Source of the DNA: an uncultured Caulobacterales bacterium
Lineage (GTDB): Bacteria > Pseudomonadota > Alphaproteobacteria > Caulobacterales > Maricaulaceae
Assembly (NCBI GenBank): GCA_938003545.1
Contig: CALKXY010000033.1
Coordinates: 1 to 64,000, forward strand
Direction: 5' to 3'
DNA length: 64,000 nt
Shown here: positions 30,612-38,181 of the stretch, piece by piece
Layout: every line of letters begins with the position of its first letter
How positions within the stretch are numbered: position 1 is the first letter of the stretch
Translations under genes and position numbers: made by a program
The notes under the pieces: generated by a model
Database searches by the model: none
What the model saw: only the letters and a program-made list of their open reading frames with translations
Told to the model about the DNA's origin: nothing

Positions 30612-31124
30612 TTATTGAATTGCAGAGATACCTTTAAATGCTTCTGCCAAATCGTATCTATATAAAACCATAAAACTGGGTTCGGAAAACCGCTCACTCG
30701 TATCGATTGTCCAAATCTTACGTGTTCCTTGAAATTTTATTTCAAGATAAATAGCACCTCTATCATCACAATCTGGACACCCAAACCTTTGGCTCTCTAA
30801 CTCGTGAAGTTCATCAGGAAAATTATTCAAGACCTTCTCGGCTATATCGTAATACTCTTGTGGTAATGCAGTCTGATTAAAGGTGATTTCCACCGGGTTT
30901 GGCTTGCCACGACTATTAACGCCCCGTGGATATTCAATAGTATCGATATATAGTTTTTCGCCCTCAACCTTGAATAGTGTCGCGCAATCCCCCACGCATT
31001 CACCTGCGTAAGATCCAAAGATTAAGTAATCCAGTGATGCTGGATCCTTGGTTTGCCCATTAGAACAAGCTTGTATTAGGAACGATGTGCACAGCATTAG
31101 AATTGATAGTTTAACGGCTTTCAT
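30612..31124 (-). CDS. Putative lipoprotein, AT-rich, inserted in the GTA cluster
   Basis: A 170-residue protein with a type II signal peptide and lipobox (FLIQACSN, Cys20), so it would be lipidated and exported. The mature part contains YAGECVGDCATLFKVEGEKL (about 39-58), a motif I have seen in small hypothetical lipoproteins of marine bacteria, and a CPDC pair (about 115-118). No named domain is recognised. It is read against the GTA genes and, by eye, has a clearly lower GC content (about 40 percent) than the flanking terminase and portal genes, which suggests later acquisition. Its promoter lies in the AT-rich 31125-31353 gap. Confidence 0.75.
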   Translation of the reverse strand: MKAVKLSILMLCTSFLIQACSNGQTKDPASLDYLIFGSYAGECVGDCATLFKVEGEKLYIDTIEYPRGVNSRGKPNPVEITFNQTALPQEYYDIAEKVLNNFPDELHELESQRFGCPDCDDRGAIYLEIKFQGTRKIWTIDTSERFSEPSFMVLYRYDLAEAFKGISAIQ

Positions 31125-31353
31125 GTCGATCTCTAATGTAACTTAACTTTAGAGCTATAGCGTTTTATCAGAAAATTCCATTATCTTTAATATGCACTTT
31201 TGGAGATTTTCAGTAATCAGCGAGTGGCTTACTTTGAGCTGCGGTTTCAATTGGTCGTCGCAACACATTAGTCAGTGTTTTAAAATAGCCTCAAGCTGAT
31301 GGCTCACTCTTATTGATGTGCCTTAGCATTGAGCGAAAGTTTTGCGCAGGCTA

Positions 31354-31878
31354 ATGCACATCATGGAAATCCTCTTGCTCCTCATTCTCGCCTTTATTTT
31401 CGCGGTTGTTTATTTCGCGCGCGGGAGCGGGGCTTTCAAAACGCCTGCCGTTTCGCCCATTTCAAAACAAACGCTATCCGCATTTGAGGTTGCGCCGTCG
31501 CTTTGGGTGACTGCGTCGGAGGCGGCTTTTTTCGGGGTTTTGGTTCGGCACATGCCACGCGGATTTCATGTGCATGGCAAGGTTCGATTAGAGGATATCA
31601 TTCGCGTGCGCCGCGATGTTACGGGCGAGGCGCGGTGGAAACTTCGGGGGCGTGTGAAATCGCGCCATGTCGATTATTTAATTACGGACCGGGCAGGGCG
31701 GCCTGTCCTCGCGATAGAGCTTGACGGCTCTGCGCATGATCCAAAAAAACCACCAGAATCGGACCGTGTGAAGACGGCGTTGTGTCAAGCTGTTGACCTA
31801 AGGTTGTTACGCATACGCGTTGGCGAAGATTTCGATCATATTGCGGCCACAATCGGCTCTCAGTTAAGACCGTCTTAA
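31354..31878 (+). CDS. DUF2726 domain protein, membrane-anchored
   Basis: The protein (about 174 residues) has one N-terminal membrane helix (IMEILLLLILAFIFAVVYFA) and a DUF2726 domain with the expected blocks: LWVTASEAAFFGVLVRHMP, VRLEDIIRVRRD, SRHVDYLITDRAGRPVLAIE, then ELDGSAHDP, and a final LRLLRIRVGEDFD. The acid/Glu-x-Asp pattern (D-x-n-ELD) is that of restriction-endonuclease-like folds to which DUF2726 has been related, so DNA binding or cleavage is conceivable but unproven. ATG 31354 or 31363 are likely starts; an upstream TTG also exists. It is on the GTA strand, in the insertion between terminase and portal. Confidence 0.75.
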   Translation: MHIMEILLLLILAFIFAVVYFARGSGAFKTPAVSPISKQTLSAFEVAPSLWVTASEAAFFGVLVRHMPRGFHVHGKVRLEDIIRVRRDVTGEARWKLRGRVKSRHVDYLITDRAGRPVLAIELDGSAHDPKKPPESDRVKTALCQAVDLRLLRIRVGEDFDHIAATIGSQLRPS

Positions 31879-31922
31879 CCACGATAGACTTGTGTAAGGT
31901 TGCACTTTGTAGGGATGATGAC

Positions 31923-32360
31923 GTGCTCAATTGGTTAAAGCGTAAAAAGCAAGTGAAGCTGGAACACCAGCTTGAGATGACCGATGCGCGGCTTGCGCTT
32001 ATGAATGCGCAATTGGCGGCACAAATGGTGCGCTTGGCGGGACAGACCAATGATTTGGGGCCGTTGAAGCAGGCCGAAGAGGCGATCCTCGCGGCGCGCC
32101 AATATTACACCTTTGAAACCACACCTGTCGAAATTGGCATGGTTCAATCGGCATTGGGCGATATGCTGTTAAAGCTAGGCCGTGCGAAATCTGACAAAGC
32201 CGCAGTGCTACGCGCCCGCGAGGCGTTTCGCAGCGCCATTACGTTGGCATCTATGCATGGCGATGATGCAAAGCGGGACGCGTTACGGGATAAAGTTCAG
32301 ATCGCAGATAGCGTCTTGGGAAACCGTCCGCCAATTCAATCCTTGTTTCGCGTTGCGTAA
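31923..32360 (+). CDS. Small TPR-like helical protein of unknown function
   Basis: A 145-residue soluble, helix-rich protein. A basic start (LNWLKRKKQVKLEHQLEMTD) is followed by two TPR-like helical pairs (LKQAEEAILAARQYYTFETT and VLRAREAFRSAITLASMHGD). No family is recognised. A GTG start at 31923 is preferred to an upstream TTG because AGGGA lies about 8 bases before it. It lies 44 bases after the DUF2726 gene, on the same strand, so the two may form a small operon. Nothing links it to the particle; whether it belongs to the GTA is open. Confidence 0.6.
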   Translation: MLNWLKRKKQVKLEHQLEMTDARLALMNAQLAAQMVRLAGQTNDLGPLKQAEEAILAARQYYTFETTPVEIGMVQSALGDMLLKLGRAKSDKAAVLRAREAFRSAITLASMHGDDAKRDALRDKVQIADSVLGNRPPIQSLFRVA

Positions 32361-32403
32361 AAAATAGCGTTTTCAAAGCCTTAAAAGAAAAACAGGGAGA
32401 ATG

Positions 32404-32422
32404 ATCCGCGCCCTGTGCGGAT
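32404..32422 (+). other. Hairpins upstream of the portal gene
   Basis: ATCCGC (32404-32409) pairs with GCGGAT (32417-32422); about 20 bases on, CGACA and TGTCG form another small stem near 32440-32456. The 120-base gap before the portal gene is the only room for a second GTA promoter after the insertion; no clear promoter boxes are seen. Confidence 0.35.
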
Positions 32423-32480
32423 GGGCCTATACATAGCTCATCGACATCATTGTGTCGTCTCCCTTTTCAAGGCTTTCCCT

Positions 32481-33632
32481 ATGTTCAACCCCTTTCGTCG
32501 GTCCGCCGACCCTATTGTCGTGCCTGAACGCAAGGCGGCGTCACGGCCGCTGATCGCGGCACATGTGCATCACGGCGCCGCGTTCGCGTCTCAAGATTAT
32601 ACGGCGCTTTGCCGAGAAGGTTTTGCGCGCAACCCTATCGCCCATCGCTGCGTGCGCCTCATCGCAGAGAGCGCCGCTTCCGTGCGATTGCAGGCCAATG
32701 ATCCCGATGTCGCCCGCGTGTTAAATCGTGGTCTGCCAGGGTCCAGCGCCGTGGAAACCTTCGAAGCCTTTTACGGATATTTACAAGTTGGCGGGAACGG
32801 CTTTCTGGAAACCGTTCTGAGTGGGGATGCGCCGATTGCCTTGGCCGCACATCGTCCCGACACGATGCAGATGGGGCGGAGTTCTCAGGGCAGACATTTG
32901 GGTTGGGAGCAAGCCGTTGAGGGCCGTCGCCGTCAATTCCCGCGCGACCTCGCGACGGGGCGATGCACGCTTTATCATATGCGTCTGTTTAACCCTGCGG
33001 ATGAGTGTCACGGATTATCGCCTTTGGCGGCGGCGGCGCAATCCGTTGATCTACATAATCGCGGCGGCATTTGGGCCAAGGCCTTGCTAGAAAATTCCGC
33101 GCGTCCCAGCGGTGCATTGGTCCACGCCCCGCAATCGGGCGAACGCCTGACGGATGCACAATTCGAACGGCTGAAAACCGAGTTGGAAAATAGTTTCACT
33201 GGTCCGCATCAGGCTGGACGGCCCATGGTATTGGAAGGCGGTTTAGACTGGAAATCCATGTCGCTCTCGCCCGCTGATATGGATTTCATCCAATTGCGCC
33301 GCGAAGCCGCCCGTGAAATTGCACTGGCCTTTGGTGTGCCGCCAATGTTGCTCGGCCTGCCGGGGGATAATACTTACGCGAATTACCACGAGGCCAATCA
33401 AGCGTTCTGGCGGCAGACTATCATTCCGCTGGTGGCGAAAACAGCGAGCGGTTTGCAGGGGTGGCTCTCGGCCTTTTTCGGGGATGACCTGCGGATAACA
33501 CCTGACCTCGACCGTGTGCCGGCCCTCGCCGAAGAACGCGCCGTCCTTTGGAAACGGCTCTCGGAGGCCACGTTCATTACACTTGAGGAGGCCCGCCACA
33601 TCGCGGGTTTGGATGTGGAGGCCCGCGCATGA
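32481..33632 (+). CDS. GTA gene g3, HK97-type portal protein
   Basis: The 383-residue protein forms the dodecameric ring through which DNA enters the head. Portal-family landmarks are ALCREGFARNPIAHRCVRLI (about 37-56), YGYLQVGGNGFLETV (about 94-108), YHMRLFNPADECHGLSPLAA (about 163-182) and AREIALAFGVPPMLLGLPGD (about 274-293), then YANYHEANQAFWRQTIIPLV. ATG 32481 (MFNPF) is chosen because it matches the usual portal N-terminus and has AAGG upstream; an upstream in-frame ATG at 32415 would add an unrelated leader. It overlaps g3.5 by 4 bases. Confidence 0.93.
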   Translation: MFNPFRRSADPIVVPERKAASRPLIAAHVHHGAAFASQDYTALCREGFARNPIAHRCVRLIAESAASVRLQANDPDVARVLNRGLPGSSAVETFEAFYGYLQVGGNGFLETVLSGDAPIALAAHRPDTMQMGRSSQGRHLGWEQAVEGRRRQFPRDLATGRCTLYHMRLFNPADECHGLSPLAAAAQSVDLHNRGGIWAKALLENSARPSGALVHAPQSGERLTDAQFERLKTELENSFTGPHQAGRPMVLEGGLDWKSMSLSPADMDFIQLRREAAREIALAFGVPPMLLGLPGDNTYANYHEANQAFWRQTIIPLVAKTASGLQGWLSAFFGDDLRITPDLDRVPALAEERAVLWKRLSEATFITLEEARHIAGLDVEARA

Positions 33633-33898
33633 ATACGTCATCGCCGCAAACGTCTCCTCAGGCCTCGCCATTACGATTGGACCGCACGCTCACATTTGGT
33701 CTGCTTGCCACGTTATTTATCCAAACGGCCAGTGGCTTGATCTGGGCCGGTGCAGCGGGCGCACGGCTGACGGCGCTAGAAACGCAAATTGCCCTGACCC
33801 CCGGTATTTCGGTGCGGCTCGCCCGCTTGGAAGGCCAAACTGTTCATATTGAGCAAAGCCTGATGCGCATTGAGCGGAGGCTTGGGCATGACGAGTGA
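33629..33898 (+). CDS. GTA gene g3.5, small membrane protein
   Basis: An 89-residue protein with a polar N-terminus, one hydrophobic segment (FGLLATLFIQTASGLIWAGA, about 23-42) and a C-terminal coiled-coil-like helix (VRLARLEGQTVHIEQSLMRI). A protein of this size and layout sits between portal and protease in many GTA clusters and is called g3.5; its role is not known. It overlaps the portal gene by 4 bases and the protease gene by 11 bases, so it is clearly part of the polycistronic unit. Confidence 0.8.
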   Translation: MNTSSPQTSPQASPLRLDRTLTFGLLATLFIQTASGLIWAGAAGARLTALETQIALTPGISVRLARLEGQTVHIEQSLMRIERRLGHDE

Positions 33899-34334
33899 TC
33901 TTTATATTGCAGGTTACGCCAGCCGATTTGCGGAAACGGATTTATCCGGCGATCAAGTCCAATGTGGTGCCTTTAGTGCGAGCCTTCTTGGCCGCAGCGA
34001 ACCTTATCCTATGCTCTTCGGGCACCAAACGGATCAGCCCATCGGTGTGTGGGACCGCGTAGTGGAAGATGGCATCGGCCTGTTTGTGGCGGGGCGTATC
34101 CTTGCGGGAACGGAGCTGTCGGCGTCTACCGCGCGATTAGTTTCGGAACGCGCCGTGAGTGGCCTGTCTATTGGCTATCGCGCGCGGCGGTCCACACCGC
34201 GCGGCTCTGGCGCAGGCCGCATCCTTAGTGAAATCGATCTTTGGGAGGTGTCCGTCGTCGCCTTCCCGATGCTGCGCTCTGCGCGGATTACCCAAATTGG
34301 CGACACATCTAACACTCAAAGGAGATTTGCGTGA
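33888..34334 (+). CDS. GTA gene g4, prohead protease
   Basis: A 148-residue HK97 family phage prohead protease (U35-like). The start MTSDLYIAGYASRFAETDLSG is typical; the catalytic histidine is in MLFGHQTDQPIGVWD (about 42-56) and the serine in RAVSGLSIGYRARR (about 88-101, in VSGLSIGY), followed by EIDLWEVSVVAFPM (about 114-127), all characteristic. It trims the scaffold/N-terminal part of the capsid protein during head maturation. The ATG at 33888 overlaps g3.5 as usual in GTA clusters. It overlaps the GTG start of the capsid gene by 4 bases. Confidence 0.92.
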   Translation: MTSDLYIAGYASRFAETDLSGDQVQCGAFSASLLGRSEPYPMLFGHQTDQPIGVWDRVVEDGIGLFVAGRILAGTELSASTARLVSERAVSGLSIGYRARRSTPRGSGAGRILSEIDLWEVSVVAFPMLRSARITQIGDTSNTQRRFA

Positions 34335-35521
34335 CAGCAAATATCGAAACCAAAAATACCGAGGCTGATCAACGGCACGCGCAAAGACAGGCGCATGTTG
34401 ACTTCGCTTCCACCTTCGCCGCCTTCCGCGATGCCAATGATACGCGGTTGGCACAAATCGAAGCCAAATCCACTGTCGATCCCTTGCTGACCGAAAAAGT
34501 CGAACGCCTGAACACGGCGTTGGACGCGCAAACGCGGCGTCTTGAAAATATGACATTATCGGGTTTTGGCAGCGAAGGAAGCGCAGTCAAATCCGCCAAT
34601 GCCTCAGGTCAAAAATCGGCATGGGAGCGGTTTATCCGAACAGGCGACGCCTCTGCGCTGTCTCATCAAAATGTGGAAGGCAAATCCATTTCCTCCGTCA
34701 ATAGTGACGGCAGCCTGATTGCGCCTATTGAAACGGAAAGCCGTATCGACAGTGTTTTAGCTGAAACCTCGCCGATGCGTGGTCTCGCGACAATTCGCAC
34801 CATCGGGGCCAGCATTTTCCGAAAACCCGTCAGTGTTTCTGGCGCGCAATCGGGATGGGCGGGCGAAACGGATGAACGTTTGGAAACCGAAGCGCCAACG
34901 CTGGAGCTTGTCGATTTCCCAACGGGCGAGCTTTACGCCATGCCTGCCGCGACGCAGGCTTTGTTGGACGATAGTGTCGCCGATGTAGATGCTTGGTTGG
35001 CCGAAGAAGTGCGCGACGTCTTTGCTGCGCAGGAAACGGCAGCTTTCATCAGTGGTGACGGTGTGAATAAACCGCGCGGGTTCCTCACCGATGCGGGGTT
35101 GGGCGCATTGGAGCCTGCGACCTTTGACACGGATGCATTGATTGATCTGATTTATGCGCCGCAATCGCGATACCGATCAAATGCTAGTTTTGTCATGAAT
35201 CGCCGCACGATTAATACGGTGCGAAAGTTCAAAGACGCAGATGGCAATTATATCTGGCAACCCTCGCTCTCCGCTGGCGCGCCGTCATCCTTGCTCGGCT
35301 ATCCTTTGGTCGAGATGGAAGACATGCCAGATATTGGTGGTGGGAATGCCTGTGTGGCGTTTGGGGACTTTCGCCGCGGCTATCTTATCGCTGATCGACA
35401 AGGCGTCCGTGTTTTGCGTGATCCTTATTCAGCCAAACCATACGTGCTGTTCTACACGACCAAACGTGTCGGCGGCGGTGTGCAGGACGCTGATGCGATC
35501 AAATTACTGAAGGTGGCTTAA
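34331..35521 (+). CDS. GTA gene g5, major capsid protein
   Basis: A 396-residue HK97-fold capsid protein. The N-terminal 100 residues are charged and coiled-coil (delta/scaffold domain: ASTFAAFRDANDTRLAQIEA and LNTALDAQTRRLENMTL), which the g4 protease should remove. The mature coat begins near SAWERFIRTGDASALS and has SLIAPIETESRI, GWAGETDERLETEAPTLELV and the conserved end VGGGVQDADAIKLLKVA. It starts with GTG 34331 after AAGGAG. A strong intrinsic terminator follows 30 bases after the stop, which should make capsid transcripts more abundant than those of the tail genes. Confidence 0.94.
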   Translation: MTANIETKNTEADQRHAQRQAHVDFASTFAAFRDANDTRLAQIEAKSTVDPLLTEKVERLNTALDAQTRRLENMTLSGFGSEGSAVKSANASGQKSAWERFIRTGDASALSHQNVEGKSISSVNSDGSLIAPIETESRIDSVLAETSPMRGLATIRTIGASIFRKPVSVSGAQSGWAGETDERLETEAPTLELVDFPTGELYAMPAATQALLDDSVADVDAWLAEEVRDVFAAQETAAFISGDGVNKPRGFLTDAGLGALEPATFDTDALIDLIYAPQSRYRSNASFVMNRRTINTVRKFKDADGNYIWQPSLSAGAPSSLLGYPLVEMEDMPDIGGGNACVAFGDFRRGYLIADRQGVRVLRDPYSAKPYVLFYTTKRVGGGVQDADAIKLLKVA

Positions 35522-35550
35522 CGTCCACGTTAGCCAACAAAAACTCCGAA

Positions 35551-35579
35551 AGCTCGCCCATTCTGGCGGGCTTTTTTTA
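35551..35579 (+). terminator. Intrinsic terminator inside the GTA cluster, after the capsid gene
   Basis: AGCTCGCC (35551-35558) pairs with GGCGGGCT (35565-35572 region; one G-T pair) to give an 8-bp stem, followed immediately by seven T residues (35572-35578). It lies between g5 and g6. Full expression of the tail genes needs read-through, which fits antitermination by GafY/GafZ-type regulators as reported in Caulobacter. Confidence 0.88.
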
Positions 35580-35600
35580 TGTCCACATATGAGGCCCCCT

Positions 35601-36113
35601 ATGACTTTAACTGACCTCTCTCCGCCGCCTTCTGGTCCTGTATCATTGGCGGCGGCCAAAACATTTCTGCGTGTTGATCATGCGGATGAAGATGATTTGA
35701 TCCAAAACCTGATCGACGCTGCGGCCCGCCAAATTGAGGCACGCTGCGGCGTTAGCCTGATCACACGCGCGCAACGATTGACTAAACCTGTGTGCGGGGC
35801 GGGTGTTTATCTGAACCGATATCCTGTTGTCTCCATCGACGCCGTGGAAAATGACGGCACCTCCATTCCGATAGACGCGAACCTGCGCGCGCGGCCTGTC
35901 TTGGTGCGCGTAAAACAATCCGGTGATGTCCAAGTCGATTTCACGGCAGGTTTCGGTATTGCCCCAGACGACATTCCAACCCTGCTTCGCCAAGGCGTGC
36001 TGCTGCTTGTCGCGCATCTCTATGAGCATCGCGGGGCTGAACCAGAGTTACCGATGGGGTTCCCCATGATGGTCGATGCCTTGATCCAACCTTATCGCGG
36101 AATACGGCTATGA
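35601..36113 (+). CDS. GTA gene g6, head-tail connector (adaptor)
   Basis: A 170-residue protein of the gp6-like head-tail connector family. The N-terminal part PVSLAAAKTFLRVDHADEDD (about 13-32) with LIQNLIDAAARQIEARCGVS (about 33-52) is the diagnostic region, followed by a beta-rich middle (VCGAGVYLNRYPVVSIDAVE) and DDIPTLLRQGVLLLVAHLYEH with final LIQPYRGIRL. It sits below the portal as the adaptor ring. ATG 35601 follows GAGG with spacing 6 and is preferred to 35589. It is the first gene after the internal terminator and overlaps g7 by 4 bases. Confidence 0.88.
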   Translation: MTLTDLSPPPSGPVSLAAAKTFLRVDHADEDDLIQNLIDAAARQIEARCGVSLITRAQRLTKPVCGAGVYLNRYPVVSIDAVENDGTSIPIDANLRARPVLVRVKQSGDVQVDFTAGFGIAPDDIPTLLRQGVLLLVAHLYEHRGAEPELPMGFPMMVDALIQPYRGIRL

Positions 36114-36427
36114 TTGGCCGCATGCGCGCCCGTGTCGGGCTCTATTCCCCCAATGTTAAGGCCGATGATCTGGGCGGTACGGTTACGAATTGGGTCTTTC
36201 GCCGCGCGCTTTGGGCGGCAATCAAACCCAAGGCCCTTTCAGAACGGCGAGAGAATGGCCGCTTGGCCGTCACGCAGAGTTATCTCGTCGTCATTCGATA
36301 CACGCCAAACTTCCCCGAACGTGCGCGCCTAATGTGGAATGACCGCATTTTGCGCGTTGTCGCCGCCAGCGACCCTGACACGCGCGGCGAGCGCCTACAC
36401 CTTATTTGTGAAGAGGAAAGCCAATGA
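36110..36427 (+). CDS. GTA gene g7, head completion / stopper protein
   Basis: A 105-residue protein of the phage head-tail adaptor (SPP1 gp16-like) family, beta-rich. Typical elements are RARVGLYSPNVKADDLGGTV (about 4-23), WAAIKPKALSERRENGRLAV (about 35-54) and RLMWNDRILRVVAASDPDTR (about 76-95; relatives have the R-I-x-F/W-xx-R-x-Y-x-I/V pattern). It closes the head before tail joining. The ATGA overlaps on both sides show that g6 to g10.1 are translated as a coupled series. Confidence 0.88.
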   Translation: MIGRMRARVGLYSPNVKADDLGGTVTNWVFRRALWAAIKPKALSERRENGRLAVTQSYLVVIRYTPNFPERARLMWNDRILRVVAASDPDTRGERLHLICEEESQ

Positions 36428-36897
36428 CCCCCGAGACCTTAAATGAAACCGTAAATGTGAATATTAGCGAACAGGCCGAACAGCTGGCGAAAGCTGTCCA
36501 TGCGGCTCTGCGTGATAATATGGATATTCAATATGCGTTGGGCGGGACGGAAGATATTCCACCGCGCCTTTATGATACGGCTCCCGAAGACCCTGTTTAT
36601 CCCTATCTGACCTATGGGGCGATGCGCTCTACTGATATTGGTGCGGATGAGACGCCGTTGTCCGCGCATCAAATGACCTTGCATGTTTGGTCGCGTTATA
36701 CGGGCCGTGCGGAAGTCATGGGATTGCTCAGCCGTATCGGCGCGGCGCTAACCGCAGATGTTTTAACGGCGACGGGGCATATCCCTGTGCGTAGCTCTAA
36801 CTCAATTTATTCGGACGTTTTGCGGGCGGCTGATGGCCGTACGCATCACGGCATCTTGCGTCTGTCAATTACCACGCAAATGGGAGCAGACGCATGA
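36424..36897 (+). CDS. GTA gene g8, tail terminator (DUF3168)
   Basis: A 157-residue DUF3168 protein, the gp17-like tail completion family. The conserved region begins with AVHAALRDNMDIQYALGG (about 25-42), continues as PPRLYDTAPEDPVYPYLTYG (about 46-65) and HQMTLHVWSRYTGRAEVMGL (about 81-100), and ends with HHGILRLSITTQ (about 141-152). The N-terminal 20 residues (ETLNETVNVNISEQAEQLAK) are an extension relative to most homologues. It ends the tail tube at the head-proximal side. Confidence 0.88.
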   Translation: MTPETLNETVNVNISEQAEQLAKAVHAALRDNMDIQYALGGTEDIPPRLYDTAPEDPVYPYLTYGAMRSTDIGADETPLSAHQMTLHVWSRYTGRAEVMGLLSRIGAALTADVLTATGHIPVRSSNSIYSDVLRAADGRTHHGILRLSITTQMGADA

Positions 36898-37301
36898 GCG
36901 CGCAGCGCGGCAGCGAAATGCTGCTTAAGATTAAGACAGATACGGGTGCGTTCACGACTGTCGCAGGATTACGTACCAAAACGTTGCGCCTGAACGCGCG
37001 GCCTGTGGATGTTACCGATACGGCGTCGCAAGGTTGGAAGGAACTGTTGCCCGGCGCAGGGATTCGCACAGCGGAGTTATCTGGGACGGGCGTGTTTCGG
37101 GATGCTGCGTCGGATGCGTTGATCCGGACCGCCTTTTTCGATCAATCGGCGCAGGACTGCCAGTTCATCATCCCGGGCTTTGGCCGTATCGAAGGGGCCT
37201 TTCTCGTCACAGGACTGAATTACGCAGGCGCCTATAATGGCGAAGCGCAATTCGAATTGAGCCTCGCGAGTGCGGCTGTGCCGGAATTTGTCGCCCTATG
37301 A
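36894..37301 (+). CDS. GTA gene g9, major tail (tube) protein
   Basis: A 135-residue tail tube protein of the TP901-1-like family. MSAQRGSEMLLKIKTDTGAF (1-20), TVAGLRTKTLRLNARPVDVT (about 21-40), DTASQGWKELLPGAGIRTAE and the end YAGAYNGEAQFELSLASAA are the characteristic blocks of RcGTA gp9. Hexameric rings of it stack to form the tail tube. It is in the normal place and at the normal length, in contrast to the short tape measure downstream. Confidence 0.92.
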   Translation: MSAQRGSEMLLKIKTDTGAFTTVAGLRTKTLRLNARPVDVTDTASQGWKELLPGAGIRTAELSGTGVFRDAASDALIRTAFFDQSAQDCQFIIPGFGRIEGAFLVTGLNYAGAYNGEAQFELSLASAAVPEFVAL

Positions 37302-37576
37302 GCCCCTATCGGAAAGGGGACCAGACGGTGAGGGTACGCGGCGGGGTGGTCCGTCTGCGCCTAACTACAGCGGCCTTGGTTGAAATCGCGGAAAAGTTGG
37401 AGACGGGCTCGCCATCCGCCTTGGGTGCGCGGCTCCGCAGGGCGACGATACAGGATTGGAATATCGTCTTTGCGGCACTGGCAAACCCTCGGCCTGACAC
37501 GGCTTTATCGAAAGTCGAATTGACCGATTTAATGCCGTGCATCAGTGCCGTTATTGCAGAGGGATTAACCTCATGA
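37298..37576 (+). CDS. GTA gene g10, tail assembly chaperone-like GTA-gp10 family
   Basis: A 92-residue protein: a short beta part (VRVRGGVVRLRLTTAALVEI) followed by a helical part (EKLETGSPSALGARLRRATI and LTDLMPCISAVIAEGL). This is the gene transfer agent gp10 family, the counterpart of tail assembly chaperone G in lambdoid phages, which coats the tape measure during tail assembly. It overlaps g9 and g10.1 by 4 bases each. Confidence 0.85.
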   Translation: MSPYRKGDQTVRVRGGVVRLRLTTAALVEIAEKLETGSPSALGARLRRATIQDWNIVFAALANPRPDTALSKVELTDLMPCISAVIAEGLTS

Positions 37577-37773
37577 GTTGGCCGTTTGATGTGTGGCTGC
37601 GCGTGGCCGTGAAACGCTTTGGACTCACCCCGTCAGAGTTCTGGGCCATGCCCGTGCGCGAGTGGTTGATCCTGTTGAAAGATACCGCGCGTCCCCGTTT
37701 TGATCGGGCGCGGTTTGACGATTTAATCAAACTCTATCCCGATGAAGGAGGCCCTGATGGACCTAACCTCTAA
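37573..37773 (+). CDS. GTA gene g10.1, small tail assembly chaperone
   Basis: A 66-residue protein beginning MSWPFDVWLRVAVKRFGLTP, with SEFWAMPVREWLILLK (about 21-36), the phage TAC/DUF2376 pattern (F-W-x-M-T/P-x-x-E). In phages the G and GT chaperones are made by frameshifting; in GTAs they are two overlapping genes, as here. ATG 37573 overlaps the g10 stop. The short C-terminal part (DDLIKLYPDEGGPDG) overlaps the tape measure start. Confidence 0.85.
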   Translation: MSWPFDVWLRVAVKRFGLTPSEFWAMPVREWLILLKDTARPRFDRARFDDLIKLYPDEGGPDGPNL

Positions 37774-38170
37774 TGCCGCAGACGCGCTGGATGATTTCGC
37801 GAAAGGCGCAGGGTCTGAGGCTGCAAATGCGCTGGCGGATGTATTTGATGTGGCTGGAGTTCGGATCGCAAATTCATTGGAACAAGCCGCAAAAACGGGA
37901 GAATTATCTTTCAATAATTTAGCGGAATCTATCCTGAATGATTTTGCAAAATTAGCTGTTTCAGAACTGATCACTGCACCGTTGGAAGGCGCTGTGTCCG
38001 CGCTGTCTAATTCTATTTCGGGCCGTCTCGGCGGGTCTAAATCCTCACCTGTTACCGTCAATTTAAACATGTCGTCAGGCACGTCGAAATTAGCAGGGCC
38101 ACAGCCGTCAGGCGCGCAAATCGCGTCTCAAATTGCGCGTGCCGTTGTCCGCGCCCACCCTCGAAATTAG
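37757..38170 (+). CDS. GTA gene g11, short tail tape measure protein
   Basis: A 137-residue protein in the tape measure position. The N-terminal part is helical and alanine-rich (AADALDDFAKGAGSEAANAL), the middle contains GELSFNNLAESILNDFAKLA (about 52-71), the lambda tape-measure C-terminal motif seen in GTA g11 proteins, and the end is flexible (SSGTSKLAGPQPSGAQIASQ). It is shorter than the roughly 200 residues I remember for Rhodobacter gp11. Since tape measure length sets tail length, a shorter tail is expected. ATG 37757 follows AAGGAGG; it overlaps g10.1 by 17 bases. Confidence 0.82.
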   Translation: MDLTSNAADALDDFAKGAGSEAANALADVFDVAGVRIANSLEQAAKTGELSFNNLAESILNDFAKLAVSELITAPLEGAVSALSNSISGRLGGSKSSPVTVNLNMSSGTSKLAGPQPSGAQIASQIARAVVRAHPRN

Positions 38171-38181
38171 GAGGTATTGAC

